A stretch of DNA of 43,500 nt, taken from assembly GCA_049595035.1 (NCBI GenBank), contig JBMYKD010000016.1:1-43500 (forward strand), given 5' to 3'. The translations under genes were made by a program, and so were the position numbers. Of this stretch, positions 33,980 through 43,336 are shown one piece after another (the stretch's first letter is position 1; every line of letters begins with the position of its first letter). The notes beneath the pieces were generated by a model. That model worked only from the letters and a program-made list of their open reading frames with translations. It was not told where the DNA came from and searched no databases. This DNA is from UBA12202 sp049595035. GTDB taxonomy: Bacteria > Pseudomonadota > Alphaproteobacteria > Puniceispirillales > UBA1172.

Positions 33980-35137
33980 CTATGCACTCACATCAAAATA
34001 TGCGGTGAGGATCTGCTGATAGATTGCTGTTAATCTGGTAAGGTCAGATAAAGATACAGATTCATCTATTTTATGCATCGTCTTACCGACAAGACCGAAT
34101 TCAAGCACCTCGGTAAATGGCGCGAAAAATCGGGCATCAGATGTTCCACCAGAAGTGGATAATTCCGGCATTTTCCCCGTCACCCCCTGAATAGCATCAG
34201 CAACCAGATCAGTGAAATGACCTTTAGGGGTAACAAATGGTTCGGCCGATAGCCGGAATTCAGCCGTATAGGCGCCGCCGACGCTATCAAAATGATCACG
34301 CAACATCTGTTCCAGTCCTCCCGCCGTTTGCGCCGTTCCAAAGCGGATATTGAATGTGGCATGGGTTGTTGCCGGTATCACATTATTAGCAGGATTGCCG
34401 GTATCAATGCTGGTAATAGCAACGGTTGACGGATCAAACATATCGTTGCCTTCATCCAGCACGCCGCTTTCAAGTGGGGCCAGCATTTTCAGCAATCGGT
34501 GAATAGGATTATCTGCCAGCTGCGGATAGGCAACATGCCCCTGCTCACCATGAACCGTTAGCGAACAGGTTAGCGAACCCCGCCGCCCATGCTTAATCAC
34601 GTCACCTAGCTGATCAGGATTGGTCGGCTCACCAACCAGCACAGCATCTGGCATCTGGCCTGTATCATTCAGCCAGTCTACCACCGGCTTAGTCCCGTAA
34701 ATAGCAGGGCCTTCTTCATCACAGGTAATCAGCATGCTGATACTACCGGAAAAATCGGCATGCTGATCCAGCCATCCGGATAAAGCGGCGGCAAAACAGG
34801 CAATAGCCCCTTTCATATCAACAGCACCACGGCCGATAATGTGATCATTAACAATCTTGGCGGCGAAAGGATCGGTCTGCCATGCATCCACCGCACCAGT
34901 CGGGACGACATCACTATGTCCGGCAAAACAGAAATGCGGGGCTTGATTACCGCGTCTGGCAAACAGATTATCCACCTTGTCCTTGCCTTCACCAAATGGA
35001 AGGCGGGTTACGTTAAACCCATATCCGGTCAGATATTTTTCCAGCAGATCAAGTGTTCCGGCTTCGTCAGGGGTTACCGATGGGCACTGGATAAGCTGTC
35101 TTGCCAGATCATGTTCAGCTAGTAAAGCATCCGTCAT
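33980..35137 (-). CDS. dapE: Succinyl-diaminopimelate desuccinylase
   Basis: A 385-residue M20 metallopeptidase-fold enzyme. Zinc ligands are His74 in CFAGHSDVVPTG, the Asp in GRGAVDMKGA and the Glu pair in ITCDEEGP; a late His in GLVGKTMHKIDE completes the site. Between them is the dimerisation domain starting near HGRRGSLTCSLTVHG. It releases L,L-diaminopimelate and succinate in the succinylase route to lysine and peptidoglycan, directly after the dapD step whose gene lies 6 bp upstream. Confidence 0.96.
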   Translation of the reverse strand: MTDALLAEHDLARQLIQCPSVTPDEAGTLDLLEKYLTGYGFNVTRLPFGEGKDKVDNLFARRGNQAPHFCFAGHSDVVPTGAVDAWQTDPFAAKIVNDHIIGRGAVDMKGAIACFAAALSGWLDQHADFSGSISMLITCDEEGPAIYGTKPVVDWLNDTGQMPDAVLVGEPTNPDQLGDVIKHGRRGSLTCSLTVHGEQGHVAYPQLADNPIHRLLKMLAPLESGVLDEGNDMFDPSTVAITSIDTGNPANNVIPATTHATFNIRFGTAQTAGGLEQMLRDHFDSVGGAYTAEFRLSAEPFVTPKGHFTDLVADAIQGVTGKMPELSTSGGTSDARFFAPFTEVLEFGLVGKTMHKIDESVSLSDLTRLTAIYQQILTAYFDVSA

Positions 35138-35143
35138 AGGGCA

Positions 35144-35998
35144 TTAGTCTCTAAGCAGCTCATTGATTGACGTCTTTGACCGGGTTCGTTCATCAACCTG
35201 TTTGATAATAACAGCACAGGCCAGATTAGGCCCCGGCGTTCCATCAGGCAACGCTTTGCCCGGCATAGAGCCCGGCACAACAACCGAATAGGCAGGCACC
35301 CTGCCCATAAATACTTCACCTGTTTCACGATGAATAATCTTTGTTGATGCGCCAATAAACACACCCATGGATAACACTGCCCCACGTTCAACCACAACAC
35401 CTTCCACGACTTCCGATCGCGCGCCAATGAAACAGTCATCTTCAATAATGACAGGGCCTGCCTGCAATGGTTCTAGCACCCCGCCAATACCGGCCCCACC
35501 AGACAGATGCACATTCTTACCGATTTGCGCACATGAACCTACCGTAGCCCATGTATCAACCATGGTGCCTTCATCAACAAAAGCACCCAGATTGATAAAT
35601 CCAGGCATGATCACTACACCCGGGGCCACATACGCCGAATGGCGAACAACACAGCCGGGAACAGCTCGAAACCCTGCCGCACGAAAACGGTCAGCATTCC
35701 AGCCAGCAAATTTAGATGGTACCTTATCCCACCATGTAGCCATGCCATGACCGGGATAATCTGTCCCGCTTGGAATCACATCCATATCGTTGAGTCTAAA
35801 GCTCAGAAGAACGGCTTTTTTTAGCCACTGATTGACCACCCATTCGCCCTGGGCTTTTTGTTCAGCGACACGGGCAGAACCGTTATCCAGCATGTTCAGA
35901 GCCTGCATGACCGCCTCACGAACAGCTCCTTTGGTGCTAGTAGAAACCTGATCACGGTCTTCCCAAGCTTGATTGATAGTAGTTTCAAGATCAGTCAT
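35144..35998 (-). CDS. dapD: Tetrahydrodipicolinate N-succinyltransferase
   Basis: A 284-residue left-handed beta-helix enzyme. The ATG at 35998 follows GGAGAGGG; a longer frame to 36046 has no such signal and extra residues unlike DapD. Hexapeptide-repeat turns run through about 110-250 (YVAPGVVIMPGFINLGAFV, then GTMVDTWATVGSCAQIG and FIGARSEVVEGVVVERGAV). It makes N-succinyl-2-amino-6-ketopimelate, using succinyl-CoA. The following gene dapE removes the succinyl group two steps later. Confidence 0.95.
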   Translation of the reverse strand: MTDLETTINQAWEDRDQVSTSTKGAVREAVMQALNMLDNGSARVAEQKAQGEWVVNQWLKKAVLLSFRLNDMDVIPSGTDYPGHGMATWWDKVPSKFAGWNADRFRAAGFRAVPGCVVRHSAYVAPGVVIMPGFINLGAFVDEGTMVDTWATVGSCAQIGKNVHLSGGAGIGGVLEPLQAGPVIIEDDCFIGARSEVVEGVVVERGAVLSMGVFIGASTKIIHRETGEVFMGRVPAYSVVVPGSMPGKALPDGTPGPNLACAVIIKQVDERTRSKTSINELLRD

Positions 35999-36042
35999 GT
36001 CTTCCCTCTCCTTGGTATTTTGTTCCAAAGGCCGTTTAGATA

Positions 36043-36732
36043 TCATGTGCTGGTATAAGATAAAAAATGCTTAAGGTCATTAGCAATATAATGAATATGA
36101 CTCAAATCATCCATACGGCCTTCCGATGGAACATCTTCATCAGGGTGATCCAGCCAGAGCGTTTTTACCCCCATATCATAGGCAGGTTTCAGATTGATGG
36201 CCATATCTTCCACCATGATGGCCGTATTGGGATCAATATCTGCTTTCTGCATAAAATCCGCATATGTTTGTGGTTCCGGTTTTGGCAGGAAATCTGCTGA
36301 AAAAATGTCATATGTGAAATCAAAATGATGACGAATACCATAAGCATCCAGAATATTGGCGGCATGGGCCGCCGAACCATTGGTGAAAATGACCTTACGT
36401 CCGGATAACGCACCAATGCCTTCATCCAGTTCGGAATCATAACCTAGCGTTGATAAGTCGATATCATGCACAAAATCCATAAAGTGATGCGGGTCTGTGC
36501 CATGTTCTACCATCAGGCCTTTCATCGTTGTCCGGTGCCGCAGAAATAAATCTCTCTGCATGGCTCTGGCGGCGTCACGTTCCAGCGCAAAATGGTGCTG
36601 AATATAATCCGTCATGCGATGCCGTACCTGATCAAACAGACGTGATGCCGCTGGGTAAATGGTGTTATCAAGATCAAAAATCCATGTTTTGATCCCGTCG
36701 ATAGAAATGGGGGTTGTGTCTATATGTGCCAT
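36043..36732 (-). CDS. HAD-family phosphatase, pyrimidine 5'-nucleotidase type
   Basis: A 229-residue haloacid dehalogenase-fold hydrolase. The nucleophile is Asp20 and the acid Asp22 in WIFDLDNTIYP; motif II is VIFTNGSAAHA; the KPEPQTY stretch holds the motif III lysine; the final acidic motif is IMVEDMAINLKPA. The DNTLYP-type opening is that of the Pyr-5-nucleotidase group (yeast Sdt1/Phm8-like). It probably dephosphorylates a nucleotide or small sugar phosphate; the substrate is unknown. It lies between argB and dapD, a place where alphaproteobacteria often have this gene. Confidence 0.88.
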   Translation of the reverse strand: MAHIDTTPISIDGIKTWIFDLDNTIYPAASRLFDQVRHRMTDYIQHHFALERDAARAMQRDLFLRHRTTMKGLMVEHGTDPHHFMDFVHDIDLSTLGYDSELDEGIGALSGRKVIFTNGSAAHAANILDAYGIRHHFDFTYDIFSADFLPKPEPQTYADFMQKADIDPNTAIMVEDMAINLKPAYDMGVKTLWLDHPDEDVPSEGRMDDLSHIHYIANDLKHFLSYTST

Positions 36733-36771
36733 AATAACTCTAACTACTGATCCAATAAATATAAGGGGAAT

Positions 36772-37677
36772 TTAATCCGGTATGATAATCGTGCCAATTC
36801 CGTGTTCGGTAAATAATTCCACCAGAACGGCATGGGCTTCTCTGCCATCCAGAATAACGGCAGCTTCGGCACCACCTTTTACGGCTTCTATGCATGTATT
36901 GACCTTTGGGATCATGCCACCGCTAATTGTGCCGTTTTCAATCAGCATATTGGCCTGACTAATGGTAATCCGCGGAATAACCTGTCCATCTTTATCCATG
37001 ACGCCGGGAACATCACTAAGCAATAAAAGTCTGGTGGCCTGCATCGCCGCAGAAATTGCGCCACTGGCCGTATCTGCGTTGATATTATATGTTTCTCCAT
37101 CCGTCCCACGCGCAACAGGCGCAATCACAGGGATCAGATCAGATGCAATAAGAGCATTGATAACTGAGATATCTATATGCGCAGGCTCACCCACAAAACC
37201 CAGATCAACCGTTTCGACTCCATCTTCGGTTTTGTTTTCACCCAGCAGTTTTTTTGCGATGATAAGATCAGCATCCTTTCCGGAAATGCCAACACCTTTG
37301 GCACCGGCATCATTTATCGCGGCAACAAGTGATTTGTTAATAGCACCGCTAAGCACCATTTCCACCACCGATACCGTATCAGCATCAGTTACCCGCAAGC
37401 CGTTAATAAAATCACTTGTGATATTTAGTTTATCAAGCATGGCGCCAATTTGCGGCCCCCCACCATGCACGACAACAGGCTTTGCCCCGACCTGACGCAA
37501 CAGCACCATATCTTGGGCAAAATTGCGAATATAGGTAACATCGCCCATGGCATGGCCACCAAATTTCACCACCACGGCATGACCAGAATAGCGCCGCATA
37601 TAGGGCAAAGCTTCTGCCAGTATGCCAGCCTTGGCCAGCCATTCCATGCGATTAGATTGTGTAATGCTTTCCATCAT
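36772..37677 (-). CDS. argB: Acetylglutamate kinase
   Basis: A 301-residue amino acid kinase. AVVVKFGGHAMG is near residue 40, PVVVHGGGPQIGAML follows, SGKDADLIIAKK and the nucleotide-site segment LLLLSDVPGVMDKDG are in the second half, and GGMIPKVNTCIEAVKGG is near the end. It phosphorylates N-acetylglutamate, usually the arginine-controlled step. An N-terminal helix of about 25 residues before the kinase core is typical of the arginine-inhibited hexameric form. Two adjacent ATG codons (37677 and 37674) follow AAGGAT; either may be used. Confidence 0.95.
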   Translation of the reverse strand: MMESITQSNRMEWLAKAGILAEALPYMRRYSGHAVVVKFGGHAMGDVTYIRNFAQDMVLLRQVGAKPVVVHGGGPQIGAMLDKLNITSDFINGLRVTDADTVSVVEMVLSGAINKSLVAAINDAGAKGVGISGKDADLIIAKKLLGENKTEDGVETVDLGFVGEPAHIDISVINALIASDLIPVIAPVARGTDGETYNINADTASGAISAAMQATRLLLLSDVPGVMDKDGQVIPRITISQANMLIENGTISGGMIPKVNTCIEAVKGGAEAAVILDGREAHAVLVELFTEHGIGTIIIPD

Positions 37678-37751
37678 CTGTATCCTTAAGAATATTCAAT
37701 GCCCGAATTCAAAACAAAGTGCAAGTATCCGCCCCGATTTGCCAACCCTAA

Positions 37752-38399
37752 TCAGTCGTCAATCAAACTGAATATATGGCCACGCAATTCATCAATGCCG
37801 ATGCCTTTTTCAGCTGAGGTCACAAATATCCCCGGCCATGCCGCCACATGCTTTGCTGCCTCGGCCAGGGTATTTGCCATGACTGTTTCTTTTTCGGTCG
37901 CATTTAATTTATCGATTTTTGTCAGGACAACCGCCCATGATACCGCCGACTGATCAAAAATTGTCATGATCTCTCTATCTTTGTCACCTATGCCACGGCG
38001 ACTATCAATCAACAGCATCACCCGTTTCAGGGTTGTCCTGCCTTTAAGAAAATCCAGCGTTAGCCCTGTCCACGCCTTGATATCGGTTTTTGACGCTTTG
38101 GCATATCCATATCCGGGCAGATCAACCAGACATAGGCGTCCGGCACAATCAAAAAAATTCAGCTGGCGTGTTCGTCCCGGTGTCTGTGACGTTCGCGCCA
38201 ATGACTTCTGATTGGTGATGGCATTAATGAGAGAGGATTTTCCAACATTTGATCGGCCAGCAAACGCAACTTCAGGCAAATGCGTCGGCGGCAACTGATC
38301 TTCGGTCATTGCGCCAGCGATAAACTGGCATGGGCGCAGAAACAGCTTTCGGCCTTGCTCGATATGGGCAAGTTCATCCTCATCTGTTTCTGCCATCAA
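37752..38399 (-). CDS. engB: Ribosome-biogenesis GTPase EngB/YsxC
   Basis: A 215-residue small GTPase. G1 is GRSNVGKSS (48-56), the switch region includes ARTSQTPGRTRQLNFF, G3 is DLPGYGYAKA and G4 is TKIDKL. It helps late assembly of the large ribosomal subunit. It lies 3 bp after yidC and 74 bp before argB, within the long block from rpmH. Confidence 0.95.
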   Translation of the reverse strand: MMAETDEDELAHIEQGRKLFLRPCQFIAGAMTEDQLPPTHLPEVAFAGRSNVGKSSLINAITNQKSLARTSQTPGRTRQLNFFDCAGRLCLVDLPGYGYAKASKTDIKAWTGLTLDFLKGRTTLKRVMLLIDSRRGIGDKDREIMTIFDQSAVSWAVVLTKIDKLNATEKETVMANTLAEAAKHVAAWPGIFVTSAEKGIGIDELRGHIFSLIDD

Positions 38400-38402
38400 T
38401 GG

Positions 38403-40232
38403 TTATCCTCTTGCCTGTTTTTCCAGCCGAACACCGCGCATGATATACCATTGCTGGGCGATAGTCAGAATGTTGTTCCATGTCCAGTAAACAACCAGTC
38501 CGGCAGGGAATGTTGCCAGCAGAAAAGTAAACATAACAGGCATATATTTAAATATTTTCGCCTGAACCGGATCAGGTGGCGGTGGGTTAAGGGACATCTG
38601 AATATACATGGTCACACCCATTAAAATTGGCCATATCCCAATGTTTAATATCGCTGGTGCAAATGCCGTATCATAGGGCAGAAGCCCGAACAGGTTAATA
38701 ATGGATGTGGGATCAACTGCTGACAAGTCTGTCACCCAGCCAAAGAATGGCGCATGTCGCATTTCAATCGTGACATAAAGCACTTTATAGAGGGCAAAAA
38801 ATACCGGAATTTGCAGAAGAATTGGCAAACAGCCCGAAGCAGGATTAACCTTTTCCTTGCGGTAAAGGGCCATCATCTCCTGCTGCTGGCGTTGGCGATC
38901 ATCACCAAATCTTTCCCGCAAGTCTTTGACCTGGGGTGCCAGTTCGCGCATTTTTGCCATGGATTTGTAAGACCGGTTAGCCAGTGGGAAAAACAGCAAC
39001 TTAATGAATATGGTCAGGATGATAATGGCAACCCCGAAATTATTTACATATTCATTAAGCCAGACGATAACAATCAGCATGGGCTTTGCCAGAAACTCAA
39101 ACCAGCCCCAATCAATCGCATTCGTAAAACGTGGGATTGATTTACTATCCTGATAATTATTCAGAACCGTATATTTCTTTGGCCCCAGAAACAGATCAAC
39201 ATTCCAGCTTACGCTTTCACCCTGAGATAATTGAACCGGTTTCTGAATACTGGACACATCAATGGGCTGACCATTGCCTTCATACAGATTGCCTGTTTCA
39301 ATCTGATCAATGTCTTCTCGCGTCTGGTTATCCAGTTGTAGGCGGATAGTTTCAAAATTTGGCGCCTCAACAGGCCGCATCACATAATCACTTTGTTGAT
39401 CTGTTGATGGAATGATGGCGGTGAGCCAGTTTTTATCAGAAACACCAATCCAGCTGGATGTTTCGCTATCGGTACAGAACCGGTCATCATTAGCACAGCT
39501 GATAGGAGATGCTACATCTTCGAAATCAAGGAAAACATTACCACTGTCGCTGTTGAAATACCCCATGGGGCCAGCATAGGAAATCCATTCAGAATATCCC
39601 GGCCGCTGGCGCAATATCCGCGTGGATGATCCTAATTGCTTAACGTTATCTGATGCATTTTCAACCGAACTTTCAATGCTGATCATATAGGCATCATCAA
39701 TGCTATATATCAATTTATAGGTGACCCCATCTTCTGCATAGCTAAGCGTCACGGGTGTATCAGGGGTAAGCACCTTGCCATCAGCCTGCCAGATAGCCGT
39801 ACGGTCAACAGCGCGGTTATAGCCCGTATCGGTGACGCTGGTAAAATAGGCTTCGGCAAAATAAGCATTTTCCGTCCCGGTGCGGCGCAACAAACTGACA
39901 TCATTGGATGATGGATCATTTTCCACCTTGAATGATTTGAGCCTGAGATCATCTATCCGGCCGCCAGCAAGTGAGATTGATCCCACTACCTGACTATTTT
40001 CAATCATAATCCGTGGCGCATTGATGATATCAACAATGGCTTTCGTGCTTTGCATGACTTCAGGATTGACACTTGGAACAGGTGAACCATCAACCGTCCC
40101 GTTCTGGGCAGCGTTCTGGGCAGCGATCTGCTCTGCCGTAGGGGGTGGTGGCGTGAAATATAACTGATACAGGACAAGGATCAGCATGGACAAAGTCACA
40201 GCAAGGATAAGATTTTTGTTATCCGTATTCAT
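38403..40232 (-). CDS. yidC: Membrane protein insertase YidC
   Basis: A 609-residue Oxa1-superfamily insertase from the ATG at 40232 (GGAG upstream; a TTG one codon earlier is unlikely). The first membrane helix is LILAVTLSMLILVLYQLYF, followed by a large periplasmic domain (about 40-350) and the conserved five-helix core with RSYKSMAKMRELAPQVKDL, GCLPILLQIPVFFALYKVL and LPAGLV-like FPAGLVVYWTWNNILTI. It inserts membrane proteins alone or with SecYEG. It is one base pair plus a codon from the yidD stop, so coupling is likely. Confidence 0.96.
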   Translation of the reverse strand: MNTDNKNLILAVTLSMLILVLYQLYFTPPPPTAEQIAAQNAAQNGTVDGSPVPSVNPEVMQSTKAIVDIINAPRIMIENSQVVGSISLAGGRIDDLRLKSFKVENDPSSNDVSLLRRTGTENAYFAEAYFTSVTDTGYNRAVDRTAIWQADGKVLTPDTPVTLSYAEDGVTYKLIYSIDDAYMISIESSVENASDNVKQLGSSTRILRQRPGYSEWISYAGPMGYFNSDSGNVFLDFEDVASPISCANDDRFCTDSETSSWIGVSDKNWLTAIIPSTDQQSDYVMRPVEAPNFETIRLQLDNQTREDIDQIETGNLYEGNGQPIDVSSIQKPVQLSQGESVSWNVDLFLGPKKYTVLNNYQDSKSIPRFTNAIDWGWFEFLAKPMLIVIVWLNEYVNNFGVAIIILTIFIKLLFFPLANRSYKSMAKMRELAPQVKDLRERFGDDRQRQQQEMMALYRKEKVNPASGCLPILLQIPVFFALYKVLYVTIEMRHAPFFGWVTDLSAVDPTSIINLFGLLPYDTAFAPAILNIGIWPILMGVTMYIQMSLNPPPPDPVQAKIFKYMPVMFTFLLATFPAGLVVYWTWNNILTIAQQWYIMRGVRLEKQARG

Positions 40233-40235
40233 CAA

Positions 40236-40520
40236 TTACTCCAACGGTTCTGATGATGTATTGCGCGGGGGTACCGGATCATGGCCACCGCCACCCCAGG
40301 GGTGACAACGGCCAATGCGCCTGATACCCATCGCACCGCCCGACCATACACCATGGGTGCGGATAGCCTCAATGGTATATTGCGAACAAGTTGGTAAAAA
40401 ACGACAATCACGGCCTAAAATCGGTGATAAAGTAAAGCGATAGACATAAATGGGCACCAGAACAAGCCACATTAGCCCCCCATTAAGCCCCTTAAGCAGA
40501 TTTACCCACAGCTTTTTCAT
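40236..40520 (-). CDS. yidD: Membrane protein insertion efficiency factor YidD
   Basis: A 94-residue protein with one amphipathic or membrane helix (LMWLVLVPIYVYRFTLSP) followed by the family hallmark CRFLPTCSQYTIEAI and RIGRCHPWGGGGHDPVP, with three conserved cysteines. YidD aids insertion of membrane proteins near YidC. The ATG overlaps the rnpA stop (ATGA). Confidence 0.94.
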   Translation of the reverse strand: MKKLWVNLLKGLNGGLMWLVLVPIYVYRFTLSPILGRDCRFLPTCSQYTIEAIRTHGVWSGGAMGIRRIGRCHPWGGGGHDPVPPRNTSSEPLE

Positions 40521-40951
40521 ACGCCATTCGCTTTCTGCTGATCTGTTTCCATCTGATTCTTGGTCAGATTTCCATCACCGGATCCGGAATAGTCATTATT
40601 AGTATCACGGGCATGCAATTTTATCAGGGCTTTGTTCAGGCTTTCAACCAGTTCAGACCATTCCAGATGATTGGTATTGTATCGGGCAATAAGCACATAA
40701 TCATGCCCCGGACGACTCTGGCTGGTTAATACCATATCAGCAACGGCGCGCAATCGCCTCTTGGCACGATTCCGGGCAACAGCATTACCAATTTTTTTGC
40801 TTGCAGTGATACCAAGTCGCGCGGCGGCATTATCCCCACGGTTACGCATCTGAATCACTAAACCGGGCATAGCCTGATAACGCCCGTGGGTTGAGGCAAG
40901 AACAAAATCACGACGTTTGGGGATAGTGTCTAGCCCCGTCATCAAAAGCAT
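40517..40951 (-). CDS. rnpA: Ribonuclease P protein component
   Basis: A 144-residue RnpA. The RNR motif NAVARNRAKRRLRAV lies at about 56-70, preceded by LGITASKKIG, with HDYVLIARYNT in the C-terminal part. After about residue 115 there is an unusual polar tail (SGSGDGNLTKNQMETDQQ), longer than in many RnpA proteins. It binds the RNase P RNA, which matures tRNA 5' ends. The ATG at 40951 shares a base with the rpmH TGA (TGATG). Confidence 0.93.
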   Translation of the reverse strand: MLLMTGLDTIPKRRDFVLASTHGRYQAMPGLVIQMRNRGDNAAARLGITASKKIGNAVARNRAKRRLRAVADMVLTSQSRPGHDYVLIARYNTNHLEWSELVESLNKALIKLHARDTNNDYSGSGDGNLTKNQMETDQQKANGV

Positions 40952-41085
40952 CAGGCGCTAAGGCGCTTGCGTCCCTTGCTACGACGGGCACTGATCACGC
41001 GACGGCCACCAACTGTTGCCATCCGTGAGCGAAACCCATGACGCCGTTTGCGAACCAGATTGCTAGGCTGAAAAGTCCGTTTCAT
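40951..41085 (-). CDS. rpmH: Ribosomal protein bL34
   Basis: A 44-residue basic protein: MKRTFQPSNLVRKRRHGFRS at the start, then MATVGGRRVISARRSKGRKR and a short end. This is a full bL34 of the large ribosomal subunit. It has the ribosome binding site TTGGAG and is the first gene of the long minus-strand block. Its stop overlaps the rnpA start by one base. Confidence 0.97.
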   Translation of the reverse strand: MKRTFQPSNLVRKRRHGFRSRMATVGGRRVISARRSKGRKRLSA

Positions 41086-41121
41086 GACGGCCACTCCAAT
41101 TTATGTGTTAAAAGTAACGGG

Positions 41122-41150
41122 GTTTTAGACAACTTTCCCCCTAAAGTCAA
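41122..41150 (-). promoter_or_regulatory. Promoter of the rpmH operon
   Basis: On the minus strand TTGACT (5 of 6 to consensus) and TAAAAC (4 of 6) are 17 bp apart, about 36 bp upstream of the rpmH start codon. This is the best sigma-70-type promoter in the window and probably drives rpmH, rnpA, yidD, yidC and perhaps genes beyond. Confidence 0.7.
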
Positions 41151-41277
41151 TCAAACATAGCAAAAAATCATGCTAAGGATACCACTTTACATCCGGTTAT
41201 CCTGCACAGATTACAAAACAGTAATATTTGTATATGCTAATATGTTACGGCAGGCTTACTTGCCATCACGTTAATGA

Positions 41278-42675
41278 ATGGCGGATGTTTCTATGAATAG
41301 GTTATCACTTCGGCTAGTTGTTATCATGACGGTTATCATTCTGTTGGCAGAAATGGTAATCCTTATTCCGTCGCTATCGCGGTTTCATCATAATGAAATG
41401 CTAATCGAAGCCAGACGCCAGCTCTATTTGCATCAGGTGGCTATTCTCCACGGAAATCAGGATTTTGCCAATGAGATTAGTCCAAAAGAGGGTAAACCAC
41501 GGATCACGCTGACGGCAAAAACCGGCCAGGCGATACCTGCCTATTACAATGCTGAAAATCCTTCACCCATGCCACCCTATCAGGAAAGTCAGAGTATTGG
41601 CGTGGCCATATCCGGATTGATGGGATGGCAGAAACAACCCTATGCCATGGCATTCACTTTAGAGGAACTCTGTTCCGATGATGAAGATTTAATTAAGCTA
41701 GGGGGAAATATAGCCGAGATTGGCACCATAACATTAATTGCCCCTGCCAATATGATCACCGCACCAATACGCGCCTATTTTGGCCGCATTACCATATTGG
41801 TGCTGGTGCTGGTTCTTCTGGTCAGTCTTCCTTTCAGCCTTATTGTCGAATGGCGGGTGATAAAACCACTTCGGCGGTTAATCGAAAGCATTACCGGTTT
41901 CGCCAAATCACCATTTGATAAAGCACCAGAATGGAAACATAAGGAAGAAGGTATTATCGACGAAGCTTATAGTGCGTTGGTCAGCTTGCAGCATCGCACG
42001 CAATATGAACTGGCTCAGCGCGAAAAAATGGCGGCATTAGGTGAAGCGGTGGCCAAAATCAATCATGATATGCGTAACGTGCTATCCTCAGCGGTTTTGG
42101 TTTCTGATAATCTGACCAATAGTAAAGACCCGAAAGTCGCCCGTGCCGCGCCGCTTGTAAATGGTGCCATTGATCGCGCTATTACCCTCTGCCAACAGCT
42201 ATTAGCCTATATAAACACTCCAGATAATATGAACATTAATCAGATGAGCATGCGGGCACTGATTGATGAATGCCGCCGTCAGCTCAAGCTGGATATTCAA
42301 TATGATGGCCCCGATGATTTGCGCGTTGACGCTGATCAATTTTTCAGACTGATATTCAACCTTCTGGATAATGCCAAAAAAGCCGGCGCAACTCATATAG
42401 AGATTACGGTCTGGCGCACAGGGCGTAGTACTGTTATTGATATTGCCGATAACGGGCCGGGGCTGGATGAAACCACACGCGCTAAGCTGTTCAAACCATT
42501 TCAGGGTGGCAGACGGGGCGGTACGGGCCTCGGGCTTTCCATTGCAAGGGATATTGCCTTTGCCCATAATGGTGATTTGCGTTTATCACGCACATCTGAA
42601 AATGGAACCGAATTTCGCCTTCGCCTGCCACATCACGTCGTTGAAGCCACCCCTAAAAAACGCTGGTGGCTTTAG
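41278..42675 (+). CDS. Membrane sensor histidine kinase without adjacent regulator
   Basis: A 465-residue sensor kinase. The first membrane helix is at about 11-31, a periplasmic sensor region of about 135 residues follows, the second helix is near 170-191, then a HAMP-like linker (EWRVIKPLRRLIESI). The phosphoacceptor is His263 in INHDMRNVLSSA, an HPK4-like H-box. The ATPase domain has the N box LLDNAKKAG (Asn365), G1 DNGPGLDE and G2 GGTGLGLSIA. No response regulator gene is in the window, so the partner is elsewhere. The ATG at 41278 and a later one at 41293 are both possible starts. It overlaps the convergent gpt end by 4 bp. Confidence 0.92.
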   Translation: MADVSMNRLSLRLVVIMTVIILLAEMVILIPSLSRFHHNEMLIEARRQLYLHQVAILHGNQDFANEISPKEGKPRITLTAKTGQAIPAYYNAENPSPMPPYQESQSIGVAISGLMGWQKQPYAMAFTLEELCSDDEDLIKLGGNIAEIGTITLIAPANMITAPIRAYFGRITILVLVLVLLVSLPFSLIVEWRVIKPLRRLIESITGFAKSPFDKAPEWKHKEEGIIDEAYSALVSLQHRTQYELAQREKMAALGEAVAKINHDMRNVLSSAVLVSDNLTNSKDPKVARAAPLVNGAIDRAITLCQQLLAYINTPDNMNINQMSMRALIDECRRQLKLDIQYDGPDDLRVDADQFFRLIFNLLDNAKKAGATHIEITVWRTGRSTVIDIADNGPGLDETTRAKLFKPFQGGRRGGTGLGLSIARDIAFAHNGDLRLSRTSENGTEFRLRLPHHVVEATPKKRWWL

Positions 42676-43160
42676 CGTGCCCGCTGACCAGCGATAGGCT
42701 GTATCGGCTGGGGTTCCATATCCCATGGAAAGAAAATCCATGTATCCTGACTGACTTCGGTCACAAAGGTATCTACCAGCGGCCGGCCAGCCGGTTTGGC
42801 ATAGGCCGTGGCAAAATGGGCTTTCGGTAGTTGCTGGCGCAGGGCTTTAGCAGTTTCGCCTGTATCAACCAGATCATCCACGATTAGCCAGCCATCGCCA
42901 TCACCTGCTTCACCAGCCGCTTTAATCATGCTTAATTTGCCCTGTTCCTGTCCATCATAGGACGCAATGCACGCGGTATCAATCAGACGCAAATCCAGCT
43001 CTCTTGCTACAATTGCGGCTGGCACCAGACCACCTCGCGTGACGGCAACAATCCCTTTAAATGGCTTCATATCGAGCAGACGCCATGCCAGTGCTTTTGA
43101 TGTCCGGTGTAATTCTTCCCAGGATACAGGAAATGATTTTTCCGGCGGCAATCTATCCAT
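42672..43160 (-). CDS. gpt: Xanthine/guanine phosphoribosyltransferase
   Basis: A 162-residue type I phosphoribosyltransferase. The ATG at 43160 has GAGGAG upstream; the longer frame to 43193 lacks this. It has GIVAVTRGGLVPAAIVAREL near the N-terminus, the PRPP loop LIVDDLVDTGETAK, and a C-terminal VSQDTWIFFPWD segment where the purine stacks, as in Escherichia coli Gpt. It salvages xanthine, guanine and perhaps hypoxanthine. Confidence 0.93.
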   Translation of the reverse strand: MDRLPPEKSFPVSWEELHRTSKALAWRLLDMKPFKGIVAVTRGGLVPAAIVARELDLRLIDTACIASYDGQEQGKLSMIKAAGEAGDGDGWLIVDDLVDTGETAKALRQQLPKAHFATAYAKPAGRPLVDTFVTEVSQDTWIFFPWDMEPQPIQPIAGQRAR

Positions 43161-43336
43161 CTGCTTTGCTCCTCGATACTGGCAGGTTTTCAATCAGATG
43201 ACTTTACTTAATCTTAATGCAATTGTCACGATAGCTTTCTGCCTTGCGGTATCCGTAAAGTCATATGAAACCGTGAACCCTTTTGCCATAGCTGTAAATG
43301 ATGCTGTTTCATGAACATTTCTGATATCATAGGGGC

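Noticed and set aside
36962..37495. 177-codon plus-strand frame opposite argB
   Set aside because: It is wholly antisense to argB, which has every kinase motif; composition is serine- and proline-rich as expected from a reverse frame.
41161..41230. DnaA box or replication origin upstream of rpmH
   Set aside because: Only an imperfect TTATCC match is present, with no cluster of boxes; alphaproteobacterial origins are usually elsewhere.
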